DNA of 64,000 nt from JASDSY01 sp041441465 (GTDB lineage: Bacteria > Muiribacteriota > UBA9980): contig JASDSY010000012.1 of NCBI GenBank assembly GCA_041441465.1, forward strand, positions 138,484 through 202,483, in the 5' to 3' direction. The notes under the pieces were generated by a model that saw only the letters and a list, made by a program, of their open reading frames with translations, ran no database searches and was not told where the DNA came from. The translations under genes and the position numbers were made by a program. This document shows positions 54,967-63,907 of this stretch, one piece after another (within the stretch, counting starts at the first letter, position 1; the number at the start of each line of letters is the position of its first letter).

Positions 54967-55896
54967 ATGAATAAAGTATTGAACCTGGTAAAAAAAATGT
55001 TATCGTTAAATACCATTAATTATGATGAACCGGTATTCAGGCCGCCGCGCGAGGCTGATTCGCTTATAATTCAGGCTACCATAGGGTGTTCGCGAAATAC
55101 ATGCGCTTTTTGCGTTATGTATAAACACAAAAAATTCAGGGTGCGCGCCTTAAACGAGATATGCTCTGAAATTAAAACGCTTCCGCCCGGAATAAAAAAT
55201 GATACACTGAAAATATTTCTGGCCGACGGCAACGCGTTTTGCGCTGAAACTGAATTTCTGCTCGGCTTATGTTCGTATCTTCGCGGGCAATTTCCAGCTT
55301 TAAGAGTGATATCGGCTTATGCCAATCCTTATGATATACTCGAAAAAAGCTCTGACGAATTGACGGCATTAAGAAATGCCGGCATAAAAAATTTATATAT
55401 CGGGCTTGAAAGCGGGTCAGATAAAGTATTGGCCCTTGTCAGAAAAAAAGGCAATTATCTCGATTACAGGGCGGCTTTACAGAAAGCTGATAATGCAGGT
55501 TTTTCATTGTCTGTGACGATTCTTCTCGGAGTGGGCGGGCGTACTTTAAGTGCGGAACACGCTCAAAAAAGCGCAGGACTTATAAACGAGACTGCTCCGA
55601 AATTCGTGAATACTCTCACTACAACCTTATACGAAGGCGCCGCTATTAATGAGCTCTTGAAAAAAGGCGATTTTGAATTATTGACCAACGGCGAGTTATT
55701 TTCGGAACATTATAATTTTATTGAAAATATTTCTGCGGATAAAATTATTTATCGCTCTAACCATATTTCAAACGTATTTAATATAGAAGGCGTTTTACAG
55801 AAGGATAAGCAGAGGATTCTGGACGGCATCAAGCAATTTAGCGCTTGTAACCGCGGGATTTTAAATAAAAAATATTATCAAAAATTGGAATTATAG
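54967..55896 (+). CDS. Radical SAM protein with CX4CX2C cluster motif
   Basis: 309 residues. The [4Fe-4S] cysteines are C41, C46 and C49 in GCSRNTCAFC, a four-residue first gap rather than the usual three, typical of the group with GCSHNxCxFCxMYK. The VMYKHKKFRVR segment, GLESGSDKVLALVRKKG and VTILLGVGG, which lie along the TIM barrel, are also seen. The reaction is unknown. The last 60 residues are not recognisable as a known domain. Confidence 0.8.
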   Translation: MNKVLNLVKKMLSLNTINYDEPVFRPPREADSLIIQATIGCSRNTCAFCVMYKHKKFRVRALNEICSEIKTLPPGIKNDTLKIFLADGNAFCAETEFLLGLCSYLRGQFPALRVISAYANPYDILEKSSDELTALRNAGIKNLYIGLESGSDKVLALVRKKGNYLDYRAALQKADNAGFSLSVTILLGVGGRTLSAEHAQKSAGLINETAPKFVNTLTTTLYEGAAINELLKKGDFELLTNGELFSEHYNFIENISADKIIYRSNHISNVFNIEGVLQKDKQRILDGIKQFSACNRGILNKKYYQKLEL

Positions 55897-55924
55897 TTGA
55901 TTTTTTCAAAAAAAATGTTAAAAT
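55897..55924 (+). promoter_or_regulatory. Possible promoter of the PP2C gene
   Basis: TTGATT (55897-55902), a 16-base spacer and TAAAAT (55919-55924), about 65 bases before the ATG at 55989. Each box is one or two bases from consensus. Confidence 0.45.
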
Positions 55925-55988
55925 GAAATGTCTGAGGTTGGTATTTGTCGCGCATAAATACCAGGTAACTTCTTAATGGGAGTTTAGT

Positions 55989-56744
55989 ATGAAATTTATA
56001 GGCGCCTGTAAAACTGATATCGGCAAGAAAAAGCAAAATAACGAGGACAGCTTTTTCTTCTCACAGGAGCAGGGGATTTTTTTAATCGCTGACGGCATGG
56101 GCGGCCACGCCGGGGGCGAGATAGCTTCCGATATAGCCGTTAAAACAATTCAAAAAATGTTTGATAACGTGAAAGAACGCGTCGATAAAATTCCTTCAAT
56201 CGAGAAATTTATTGAAAGTTCCGTGTTGTCTTCAAGTGCTTTGATAAAAAAAGAAACAATTGCCAGGCCCGAACTGACTGGCATGGGAACAACTATTGTT
56301 ATGTGCTTTGCTCTTAATGAAAAGATATATGTGGCCAATGTCGGTGATTCGCGCTGTTATATTTTGACGGCTGGCGGAGATTTCAGGCTTTTATCCAAAG
56401 ACCATTCGCAGATTCAGGAACTTATAGACAGGCGTATTATTACCGAGGAACAGGCCAAAAAACACCCTTTGAGACATGTTATCACTCAGGCAGTCGGATA
56501 TAACGATACTCTTGATGTGAGGATTGTTGACGAGGATTACAGGCCGAACGATTATTATCTTTTATGCTCCGACGGACTTAACGACCATTTCGAAAGCGAT
56601 GCCGAAATAAAGGAACTTCTTAAGGCAAGTATTGCCGAATCAAATGATGATCTGGAGCTTGCGGCGCAAAAACTTGTCGATAAGGCGAATGAACTCGGCG
56701 GCCGCGACAATATAACGGTTATGATATTTAAGACCCTTGAATAA
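55989..56744 (+). CDS. PP2C-type serine/threonine protein phosphatase
   Basis: 251 residues of the PrpC/Stp family. Metal ligands: the N-terminal Glu/Asp of NNED (17-20), D35 in LIADGMGGHAGGE, D in LCSDGLNDH and D in GGRDNITVM. The MGTTIVM, ANVGDSRCY and SQIQELIDR segments are also family-typical. It would reverse Ser/Thr phosphorylation by a Hanks-type kinase, which is not in this window. A binding site is present (TGGGAG). Confidence 0.93.
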   Translation: MKFIGACKTDIGKKKQNNEDSFFFSQEQGIFLIADGMGGHAGGEIASDIAVKTIQKMFDNVKERVDKIPSIEKFIESSVLSSSALIKKETIARPELTGMGTTIVMCFALNEKIYVANVGDSRCYILTAGGDFRLLSKDHSQIQELIDRRIITEEQAKKHPLRHVITQAVGYNDTLDVRIVDEDYRPNDYYLLCSDGLNDHFESDAEIKELLKASIAESNDDLELAAQKLVDKANELGGRDNITVMIFKTLE

Positions 56745-56767
56745 AATAAAAATAATGAGGTGTTGGT

Positions 56768-58003
56768 ATGACATTAATTGAAAAACTCTTTAAAAGAATA
56801 GACAGTTATCGTGACGATATGATTAAACTCCAGGGCGAGCTTACCGCTATTCCCGCTATTTCACCGGACAGCGGCGGCGACGGTGAATTCGAAAAGGCTG
56901 AATATTTGAAAACAGTACTTAAAAATTTTGGTTTTAATGACATACAGACTTATGACGCGCCGGATGAAAGATGCACATCCAAAAAACGTCCGAATATAGT
57001 CGCTAAAATAAAAGGAAAATCAGATAAGAGGACATTCTGGGTAATGTCCCATACCGACGTGGTCCCGCCCGGCGAGCTTTCGATGTGGAGCTCAGATCCT
57101 TATAAGCTTCGCGTTGAGGGCGATAAAATATACGGCCGCGGCGTCGAAGATAATCAGCAGGGCGTAGTTTCTTCATTGTTCGCGATTAAGGCGCTTATTG
57201 ACGAAAACGTGGTGCCTGAATATAACGTCGGAGTAGTTCTTGCCGCTGACGAGGAAACTGGTTCGCAGTACGGCATAGGCCATGTGGTAAAACATCATCC
57301 GGGAATATTCGGTAAAGATGATATTATCGTGGTGCCGGACGGCGGTAATCCCGAAGGTACGATGATTGAAATTGCCGAAAAATCCATTATGTGGATGAAA
57401 ATACGCACTACGGGCGTTCAATGCCACGGTTCCAGGCCGGACCTTGGCCATAATGCCCATAAGGCTAACGCATTCCTGATTACAAAATTCAATAACTTGT
57501 ATAAAGATTTTCCGTCGAAAGATAAATTGTTCATGCCTGATTATTCGACATTCGAGCCTACCAAAAAAGATTATAACGTCCCTAATATAAATACTATTCC
57601 TGGCGATGATGTATTTTATATGGATTGCCGTGTTATGCCGTGTTATGATTTAAAGGACGTCCTTGCTAAAATGCGCGCTTACGCCGACGAAGTTGAACGT
57701 GAATTCAGCGTTAAGATCGAATTTTCATTTCCTCAGAAAGAACAGGCGGCACCGGCGACATCCATGGATTCCGAAGTGGTGAAACTCCTTACCGCCGCTA
57801 TTCGTGAAGTATATAAAAAAGAGCCAAAACCCGAAGGTATTGGCGGCGGAACAGTTGCGGCGTTTTTCAGACGCGCCGGTATTCCGTGCGCAGTATGGAG
57901 CAGGCTCGATGAAGTATGCCACCAGCCTAATGAATATTGCATAATAAGCAATATGATAGGCGACACTAAAGTATTCATGCACGCAATAATGTCAATGAAA
58001 TAG
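56768..58003 (+). CDS. M20-family metallo-hydrolase (ArgE/DapE/dipeptidase type)
   Basis: 411 residues. Co-catalytic zinc ligands: H95 and D97 in MSHTDVVPPG, D127 in GRGVEDNQQG, the catalytic E161 and ligand E162 in AADEETGS, D in VVPDGGNP and the late H in EVCHQPNEY. The lid domain runs from about residue 190 to 305. It probably cleaves an amide bond in a small peptide or N-acyl amino acid; the substrate is not defined. It follows the phosphatase by 23 bases and may share its transcript. Confidence 0.9.
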   Translation: MTLIEKLFKRIDSYRDDMIKLQGELTAIPAISPDSGGDGEFEKAEYLKTVLKNFGFNDIQTYDAPDERCTSKKRPNIVAKIKGKSDKRTFWVMSHTDVVPPGELSMWSSDPYKLRVEGDKIYGRGVEDNQQGVVSSLFAIKALIDENVVPEYNVGVVLAADEETGSQYGIGHVVKHHPGIFGKDDIIVVPDGGNPEGTMIEIAEKSIMWMKIRTTGVQCHGSRPDLGHNAHKANAFLITKFNNLYKDFPSKDKLFMPDYSTFEPTKKDYNVPNINTIPGDDVFYMDCRVMPCYDLKDVLAKMRAYADEVEREFSVKIEFSFPQKEQAAPATSMDSEVVKLLTAAIREVYKKEPKPEGIGGGTVAAFFRRAGIPCAVWSRLDEVCHQPNEYCIISNMIGDTKVFMHAIMSMK

Positions 58004-58016
58004 TGTGGCCGGTTTT

Positions 58017-58050
58017 CATTCCGGCTTACGAATGATTCGCAGCCGGAATG
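58017..58050. repeat. Two-step palindrome after the M20 gene
   Basis: Outer arms CATTCCGGCT / AGCCGGAATG with inner GAAT-g-ATTC form a stepped hairpin. No T-run follows, so it is not by itself a standard terminator; a better one lies 60 bases further on. Confidence 0.6.
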
Positions 58051-58108
58051 AAGCGGCGGAAAATATAAAAATATGAATCGATTTAATTTATAAATTCTTA
58101 ATTGATAT

Positions 58109-58150
58109 GAGAGGGTGCGACGGTTAAAGCCGGCGCTTCCCTCTTTTTTA
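58109..58150 (+). terminator. Terminator-like hairpin after the M20 gene
   Basis: GAGGG and GCG/CGG segments pair with CCG, CGC and CCCTC through a bulged stem, followed directly by TTTTTT (58144-58149). Ends transcription from the phosphatase/M20 pair, just ahead of the polymerase gene at 58176. Confidence 0.7.
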
Positions 58151-58175
58151 TGTATAAAATTTAAGTGAGGCCGCG

Positions 58176-60479
58176 ATGAACAGCAGTAAAGATAAAATAA
58201 AGTCTATCGAAGAAAATGAATTATTGTTCGGACATTCGAACTTTAAAAATATAACGGCTATTGAGTATGATAAAGACTCGAATATAATAGTATATTATAA
58301 TAACGACGGCGCTACATGCTGCAAAAAAATCCCGTTTGAGCCGTTTTTGTTCATGCATGACGATGTCGCTATAAATGGTTCGAGCTCAAAACCGATTGAA
58401 ATTAAGGAACTTAAAGGTGACGGATATTTTAAATATATCTCGCGTTTTCGCGATTTTAAATCGCTCGGCGGAGCTCTTGAACATCTTTCAACGGTTACCG
58501 GCTTTAAGCCGTCTTCCGATTTCGCGCCTTATTTTCATATCAGCGATCCTGTTCATCAGTATATGCTTTATTCAGGCGATACTAATTTCAAAGGCATGCG
58601 GTTTTCCGATCTGAAGCGGCTTACTATCGATATAGAAACCGATTGCGATGATAATTATAATTTTTCGAATGCCAAACGTGAATCGGATAGAATCCTTTTA
58701 ATAGGCATTAATTTTTCAAAAAAAACCGGTGAATTCGAATACGCTTCGTCACGCGACATGAGCGAAAAAGAAATGCTTTTATGGCTTAATAATAAGATCA
58801 GGGAATACGATCCTGACACTATCGAAGGACATAATATATTTAAATTCGATATCCCTTATATTGCCGAACGCGCTAAAATGCATAAAGTAAAGTTAAGCTG
58901 GGGACGCGACGACTCTGATATTAAATTCAGAAAATCGCGGATTCAGGTTGCCGAAAGAACTCTTGATTATAACCGCTGCGATATTTTCGGAAGGAATGTC
59001 ATAGATACCTGGGTGCTGGCGCAATTTTACGATGTTCAGACGCGCTCTCTCGAATCTACGAATTTAAAGCACCTCGCAGTGCATTTCGGCGTCGCTCCTA
59101 AAGACAGACAATATATTGAAACATCCAAAATTAAATGGTATTTCGCGAATTCTTACGATGAGTTCCTTAAATATAATAAAGACGATATAATGGAAACTGT
59201 CGCTATCTCAGAAATATTATCCTACAGCTATTTTATACAGGCGCAGATTTTTCCGTATTCGTATCAAAACACCGTTGTCAGAGGTAATGCTACAAAAATA
59301 AATGCGCTTTTTTTGAGGGAATACTTAAACGGCGGCTGGGCGGTTCCTAAAAATGCGGCTGCAGGGCGTACAGTCGAGTTCGAAGGCGGTTATACCGATA
59401 TATTCGAAACCGGAATTATAAAAAATGTCGGACATTGCGACGTACGGTCTCTGTATCCGTCTATAATGCTGGCCTATAATGTAGCTCCGGCGAGCGATTC
59501 GAAAGGAATATTTTTGCCGATGCTTACAACGCTCCGGGATTTCAGGATTGACGCTAAAAGGCTTATGAAAGCCTCACAGGACAGCCACGAAAAACTTTAT
59601 TATGACGCTTTGCAGGGGACTTTTAAAATTTTAATAAATTCATTTTATGGTTACCTTGGTTCTTCAATTCATAATTTCTCCGATAATGCCGCTGCCGCTA
59701 AGGTCACAGAAATCGGCCGGGCGACTATCGTAAAAATGGTTGAAATATTAAAGAAGGAAAAATGCCGGGTTATCGAAATAGATACGGACGGCGTATATTT
59801 TGTGCCGCCGGAAAATGCCTCGCAGGATGAAGAATTTGAAAAAATAACGGCAAAAATCAATGATGAATTGCCTGAAGGCATAGAAGTCGAGTATGACGGA
59901 CATTATAAGGCAATGCTCAGTTTTAAAATGAAAAATTACGCGCTTTTAGATTATAACGGCGAACTCACTATAAAAGGGTCGGCGCTTAAATCGCGCGGAC
60001 TTGAAAAATATTTAAGGAATTTCACTCATGAAATGATTTTTTGCCTGCTGAATGAGAAAACTTCAGAAATTGAAAGCGCGTATAACAAGTATCGCGATTC
60101 GATTGAAACAAAAAAAATGCCGGTTGACGATATTTGCAAGACAGAAACGCTTACTGATTCGTTGAAACTTTATCAAGCTAAAATAAAGGATAAAAAAAGA
60201 AATCCCGCCGCGCAGTATGAGCTTGCGTTGAAATCGGGCCGTGAATATCAGGCTGGTGACAGCGTTTCTTATTATGTTACCGGCACAGCGAAAAAAGTGA
60301 CGGCTTACTCGAGCTGTAAAATGCGCGAGGATTTTGATTTAAAAACACCTGATTATAATGTGGCTTATTATGTAGATAAACTTGATTCTCAATATAAAAA
60401 ATTTCGCGAAATGATAGAAAACGAAATGAACCTGAATATTAAACTCGGGCAGCAATCAAATCAGGGCGAGCTTTTTTAG
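58176..60479 (+). CDS. Family B DNA polymerase
   Basis: 767 residues. The 3'-5' exonuclease has Exo I TIDIETD (near residue 150), Exo II GHNIFKFDIPYI and Exo III KYNKDDI. The polymerase has motif A CDVRSLYPSIM, motif B KILINSFYGYLG and motif C EIDTDGVYF, with all catalytic Asp present. It resembles DNA polymerase II and archaeal PolB, not phage phi29-type. In bacteria it is an accessory, often damage-related enzyme. The upstream 172 bases carry two hairpins; the downstream gene follows after 17 bases. Codon use and base composition look like the neighbours. Confidence 0.93.
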   Translation: MNSSKDKIKSIEENELLFGHSNFKNITAIEYDKDSNIIVYYNNDGATCCKKIPFEPFLFMHDDVAINGSSSKPIEIKELKGDGYFKYISRFRDFKSLGGALEHLSTVTGFKPSSDFAPYFHISDPVHQYMLYSGDTNFKGMRFSDLKRLTIDIETDCDDNYNFSNAKRESDRILLIGINFSKKTGEFEYASSRDMSEKEMLLWLNNKIREYDPDTIEGHNIFKFDIPYIAERAKMHKVKLSWGRDDSDIKFRKSRIQVAERTLDYNRCDIFGRNVIDTWVLAQFYDVQTRSLESTNLKHLAVHFGVAPKDRQYIETSKIKWYFANSYDEFLKYNKDDIMETVAISEILSYSYFIQAQIFPYSYQNTVVRGNATKINALFLREYLNGGWAVPKNAAAGRTVEFEGGYTDIFETGIIKNVGHCDVRSLYPSIMLAYNVAPASDSKGIFLPMLTTLRDFRIDAKRLMKASQDSHEKLYYDALQGTFKILINSFYGYLGSSIHNFSDNAAAAKVTEIGRATIVKMVEILKKEKCRVIEIDTDGVYFVPPENASQDEEFEKITAKINDELPEGIEVEYDGHYKAMLSFKMKNYALLDYNGELTIKGSALKSRGLEKYLRNFTHEMIFCLLNEKTSEIESAYNKYRDSIETKKMPVDDICKTETLTDSLKLYQAKIKDKKRNPAAQYELALKSGREYQAGDSVSYYVTGTAKKVTAYSSCKMREDFDLKTPDYNVAYYVDKLDSQYKKFREMIENEMNLNIKLGQQSNQGELF

Positions 60480-60496
60480 AAGGCGGTGCGAATTTT

Positions 60497-61894
60497 ATGT
60501 GTCCTTTCCGAACTGAAACTGACAGTCTGGGTACTCTGGAAATTCCTAATTTGTTTTATTATGGAATTCAAACGGCGCGTGCTCATGAAATTTTCAGAAT
60601 ATCAGAAAACAAATGGCCTGACGAATTTATAAAAAATTTTGCGAGCGTAAAAAAAGCCTGCGCCATGGCAAACGTTTTTCTCGAAACGCTTGATCCTGAA
60701 AAGGGCCGCGCCATTATAACCGCATGTGAAGAACTGACTGCCGGCCTTAATTCAGCGCAGATTGTCGTAGACATTTTTTCGGGCGGCTCCGGAGCGCTCC
60801 TTAATGCTAATATCAATGAAATAATCGCTAACCGAGCCATCGAAATCCTTGGAGGCAAAAAAGGCCAGTATGATTTGATATCTCCGATAAATCATGTCAA
60901 TATGTCGCAGTCGGAGGCGGATGTCCTGCCGACTGCCGTCAGGCTTTCCCTTCTCACGCTTACTCAGAAATTAATTGCCGCCTTAAATGAATTAAAAACT
61001 GCGTTTTTAAAAAAAAGCATAGAATTTGATTTCATCATAAAACCTTCTAAGGCGGATTTTTCAGAGTCAGTGCCGATGACTCTGGGGCAGGAATTTATAG
61101 CGTTTGCCGAAATAATTAAAAAGAGCGTCGAAGATATTGAATATTCAAAAAAAAGAATAAAGATTTTAAATATAGGCGCTTCGGAAATCGGAACCGGTGC
61201 CGGCAATTCTGAAAAATTTCATGAGGTTGCGATTGGCTATATAAAAGATATTACAAAACTCGAATGTGAAAAATGCGAAAATCTTGTTGAAGTAAGCAAC
61301 TTCGCATATGATTTCGCCGATTACGCAGCGCAATTGAAAAAAATCGCCGGTCATTTGTTGAGAATTTCGAGCGAATTAGCAGAACTTGCGGCTGATGATA
61401 GCGCCGGCTTAAAAGCTATCAATATTCCTTTAATTATCAAGGGCGCCGAAGCAAATCCGGCTAAAACTCCGCCATATGCTCTTGAAGTGTTAATGTCGGC
61501 GGCAATTCATTCAATGGGACTTTTATCTTCGGTTGAAACCGCTTCACTAATTTCGCCTCCAAATCTCAATATTTATAATTCGATAATCGCTGTCGAACTT
61601 TTCACTTCGTTGAAAATTTTGACTAATGCCGTAAATTTAGCCAACTTAAAATGCGTTACAGGTATAACCGCCAACGAAAAATCATTATTTGATAAATTTA
61701 AAAAATCAAACGCAATAGCCGGTATTGTAATGAAAAAAATCGGTTATGAGAAAACCGCCGAACTTTTGAATGAATGTAAAGTTCTTAAAAAAAGCATGTT
61801 TGAAATGGTTCTCGAAAAATCTTTGCTGAACGAGGCCGAGCTTGAAATTTTATCGGATCCTCGAAAAATTTCTGAACCATTGAAATTGTTTTAA
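60497..61894 (+). CDS. Aspartase/fumarase-superfamily protein with degenerate active site
   Basis: 465 residues aligning end to end with aspartate ammonia-lyase (RTETDSLGTLEIPNLFYYGIQT at the start, VPMTLGQEF, GTGAGN, CVTGITANEKS near the end, SLLNEAELEI). The four active-site segments are changed: GTSxNMN becomes GALLNAN (99-105), NxxQSTND becomes NMSQSEAD (135-142), GRTQ/GRTH becomes SKAD (184-187), and the signature GSSxMPxKxNP becomes GAEANPAKTPP (316-326), losing the catalytic Ser but keeping K323. It is probably not an aspartase; it may bind a different ligand or act only as a structural protein. It starts 17 bases after the polymerase gene. Confidence 0.8.
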   Translation: MCPFRTETDSLGTLEIPNLFYYGIQTARAHEIFRISENKWPDEFIKNFASVKKACAMANVFLETLDPEKGRAIITACEELTAGLNSAQIVVDIFSGGSGALLNANINEIIANRAIEILGGKKGQYDLISPINHVNMSQSEADVLPTAVRLSLLTLTQKLIAALNELKTAFLKKSIEFDFIIKPSKADFSESVPMTLGQEFIAFAEIIKKSVEDIEYSKKRIKILNIGASEIGTGAGNSEKFHEVAIGYIKDITKLECEKCENLVEVSNFAYDFADYAAQLKKIAGHLLRISSELAELAADDSAGLKAINIPLIIKGAEANPAKTPPYALEVLMSAAIHSMGLLSSVETASLISPPNLNIYNSIIAVELFTSLKILTNAVNLANLKCVTGITANEKSLFDKFKKSNAIAGIVMKKIGYEKTAELLNECKVLKKSMFEMVLEKSLLNEAELEILSDPRKISEPLKLF

Positions 61895-61918
61895 TATTGT
61901 TAAAGAGGGATTACAGTG

Positions 61919-63163
61919 ATGAAAAAAATCGTAATTTCAATATTGTTATTCATAACGGCATTTTTTTGCGATTCGGCTGCCCGTGCGGCCGATATTGATA
62001 TTGTTTCTAAAGCGGAATGGACCGTTATGATATATATGAACGGTGATAACGATCTGGATGCTTGTGTTTATAATGATATGACAGAAATTGAAAAAATCGG
62101 GTCGAATTCTGCCGTTAATATCATCGTACAGGCCGATAGAGCTAAGAAAACCGCGCGCCGTTATATCGTACGAAAAAATGACGGTACGATTAAAAATGAT
62201 GACTGGGGATTAGTTTCTGAATGCCTTAGCGATGTTGGTGAAGTCGATATGGGCGATTATAAGGAGTTTGTAAATTTTTTTGATTGGGGCATAAAAAATT
62301 ACCCTGCCGAAAAGTACGCGCTTATAATATGGAACCATGGCACAGGCTGGAAACGAACACACTATGACGGTAAAAGCATTTCTTTTGACGATACGTCGAA
62401 AAATGCAATAACGACAGTTCAATTGGGGATTGCACTTGAGAAAATGAAAAAAATTTCCGGCAAGAAACTTGACCTGCTGATAATGGATGCATGCCTTATG
62501 CAGATGATCGAGGTACTTGCTGAAATTCAAAATTCTGTTGATTTTGTCTGCGCATCGGAGGATATAGAACCAAACGGCGGCATGCCTTATGAAACTCCTT
62601 TTAAATTTTTGACTGAAACTCCAAATTGTAACTCCAGAGAATTTGCCGGAGTTATAGTAAAATGTTTTCATGATAAATATTATGCCCCGCGCGTTGAAAA
62701 TTCAACCTTTTACACATATTCCGCAGTCGATTGCTCAAAAATTAACGACTTTATGCTTTCGTTTAAAAATCTTACCACAGGAATCGCAAATTCAATGAAT
62801 ACGAATTCATCAAACGCGCAGGCTATGGCCTATATCAGGAAAAATGTTCAACGTTATTCGTTCAGGGATTATGCTGATATCGGTGATATGCTTAAATTTA
62901 TGAAAAGCGGTTTAAAGAGCGATAATTCACTTGCCGGCCTGATTGATGAAACGCTTAAGCGTTATAATAAACTTATTGTGGCAAATGTTTGCGGCGGCGT
63001 TAATGTGGCTAATTCTACAGGTATTTCAATATATATTCCAAATTACGCTATTAAATCTCATTATAAATTTCTGAAGTTCAATCAAACGGGCTGGACAGAT
63101 TTTTTAACAAAGATTTTTGGCTTGAATTATATTGACTCCAAACCTGATTCACAAATGTACTAA
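61919..63163 (+). CDS. Secreted clostripain-family (C11) cysteine protease
   Basis: 414 residues. Signal peptide ends near ARAA (about 23). The caspase-like core starts WTVMIYMNGDNDLD; the catalytic dyad is H140 in IIWNHGTGW and C192 in LIMDACLMQ, the usual arrangement of clostripain and gingipain relatives. Acidic SEDIEPNGGMPY follows. Members cut after Arg or Lys and often mature by self-cleavage. GAGGG precedes both a GTG at 61916 and the ATG at 61919. Together with the M4 protease it suggests active extracellular protein breakdown. A strong hairpin follows. Confidence 0.9.
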   Translation: MKKIVISILLFITAFFCDSAARAADIDIVSKAEWTVMIYMNGDNDLDACVYNDMTEIEKIGSNSAVNIIVQADRAKKTARRYIVRKNDGTIKNDDWGLVSECLSDVGEVDMGDYKEFVNFFDWGIKNYPAEKYALIIWNHGTGWKRTHYDGKSISFDDTSKNAITTVQLGIALEKMKKISGKKLDLLIMDACLMQMIEVLAEIQNSVDFVCASEDIEPNGGMPYETPFKFLTETPNCNSREFAGVIVKCFHDKYYAPRVENSTFYTYSAVDCSKINDFMLSFKNLTTGIANSMNTNSSNAQAMAYIRKNVQRYSFRDYADIGDMLKFMKSGLKSDNSLAGLIDETLKRYNKLIVANVCGGVNVANSTGISIYIPNYAIKSHYKFLKFNQTGWTDFLTKIFGLNYIDSKPDSQMY

Positions 63164-63235
63164 ATGTTTTGGTAATTGACAAATGGATCAAGTTAGGCAA
63201 GTTATGGCATTTTTGCGATTATTGATGTCATGCTT

Positions 63236-63286
63236 GCGGGGGACACAAAGGGCGACGCCCTTTGATTTCCCCCGCGCCCTCTTTTT
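63236..63286 (+). terminator. Long terminator hairpin after the C11 protease
   Basis: Outer arms GCGGGGG / CCCCCGC enclose inner arms CAAAGGGC / GCCCTTTG, with a few unpaired bases between the steps; a T-run follows at 63282-63286. It lies about 70 bases beyond the stop codon. Confidence 0.75.
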
Positions 63287-63357
63287 AATCCTGCTATATC
63301 TACCGTTGTGTTGCGGTGCTGTCATTTAATTTTGTTTTTTTGTTGTTTTATGTCTTA

Positions 63358-63388
63358 GTTTCATCGAGCGCTGCGCGTTCGATGAAAC
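63358..63388. repeat. Inverted repeat
   Basis: Perfect 10-bp arms GTTTCATCGA / TCGATGAAAC separated by 11 GC-rich bases that can pair further. No T-run. Confidence 0.75.
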
Positions 63389-63655
63389 ACGGCAATCGGC
63401 CGCGCGGATATATAGATATTTAAAATGTGTCGTTTGCGGCCGAAGGCGAAGCATATAAAATGAGAACATGCTGACTTTCTTAACCAAATAACGTTATTCA
63501 GCTTAATTTTGTGTGGTTATCATGGTATTATGCCGCGCATAATTTTATTGACCGATGTAATTTTGGCTATTTCCGGCGCTGTTCAGTTTTGTAATCGGTA
63601 ACGTTGCGCTATTAGAGCCTCTTTTCATGTCATTAAAGGGACCGGTATTTTCACG

Positions 63656-63670
63656 GCAGGCGGAGCCTGC
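63656..63670. repeat. Short perfect hairpin
   Basis: GCAGGC / GCCTGC with a 3-base loop. The arms resemble the inner arms of the hairpin at 63748-63790. Confidence 0.55.
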
Positions 63671-63704
63671 TGACAAGGGCTTCAAAGTATTTAAAAACTG
63701 TGTT

Positions 63705-63740
63705 TCGCGAAAACTTATGCGTGAGCATATGTTTTCGCGA
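63705..63740. repeat. Two-step inverted repeat
   Basis: Outer arms TCGCGAAAAC / GTTTTCGCGA and inner ATGC / GCAT with a 4-base loop and two symmetric unpaired bases per side. Confidence 0.75.
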
Positions 63741-63747
63741 TTAGCGT

Positions 63748-63790
63748 ATTACGGCAAAGTAAACAGGCAGCGCCTGTGCTTTGCCGTAAT
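63748..63790. repeat. Two-step inverted repeat
   Basis: Outer arms ATTACGGCAAAG / CTTTGCCGTAAT (12 bp) and inner ACAGGC / GCCTGT around a 3-base loop. Confidence 0.78.
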
Positions 63791-63869
63791 TAAATATAAG
63801 TATAAAATAATATAGCTATATAAAAGTATGATAGCGGGAGAAAAATAGCAGGATGGGTGGGGGAATATA

Positions 63870-63907
63870 AAGGGGGCGGCAAGGAATAATTCCTTGGCCG
63901 CCCCCTT
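63870..63907. repeat. Long GC-rich inverted repeat
   Basis: About 18 paired bases (arms AAGGGGGCGGC-AAGGAAT and ATTCCTT-GGCCGCCCCCTT) with a single bulge and a 2-base loop. It is followed by ATCAAAAGG, so a terminator role on the plus strand is doubtful. Confidence 0.75.

Noticed and set aside
62210..62671. A 153-codon frame on the minus strand
   Set aside because: It lies inside the clostripain-type gene, which has clear catalytic residues on the plus strand.
63627..63815. A 62-codon frame on the plus strand
   Set aside because: It runs across several perfect hairpins, has no ribosome binding site and no resemblance to a protein.
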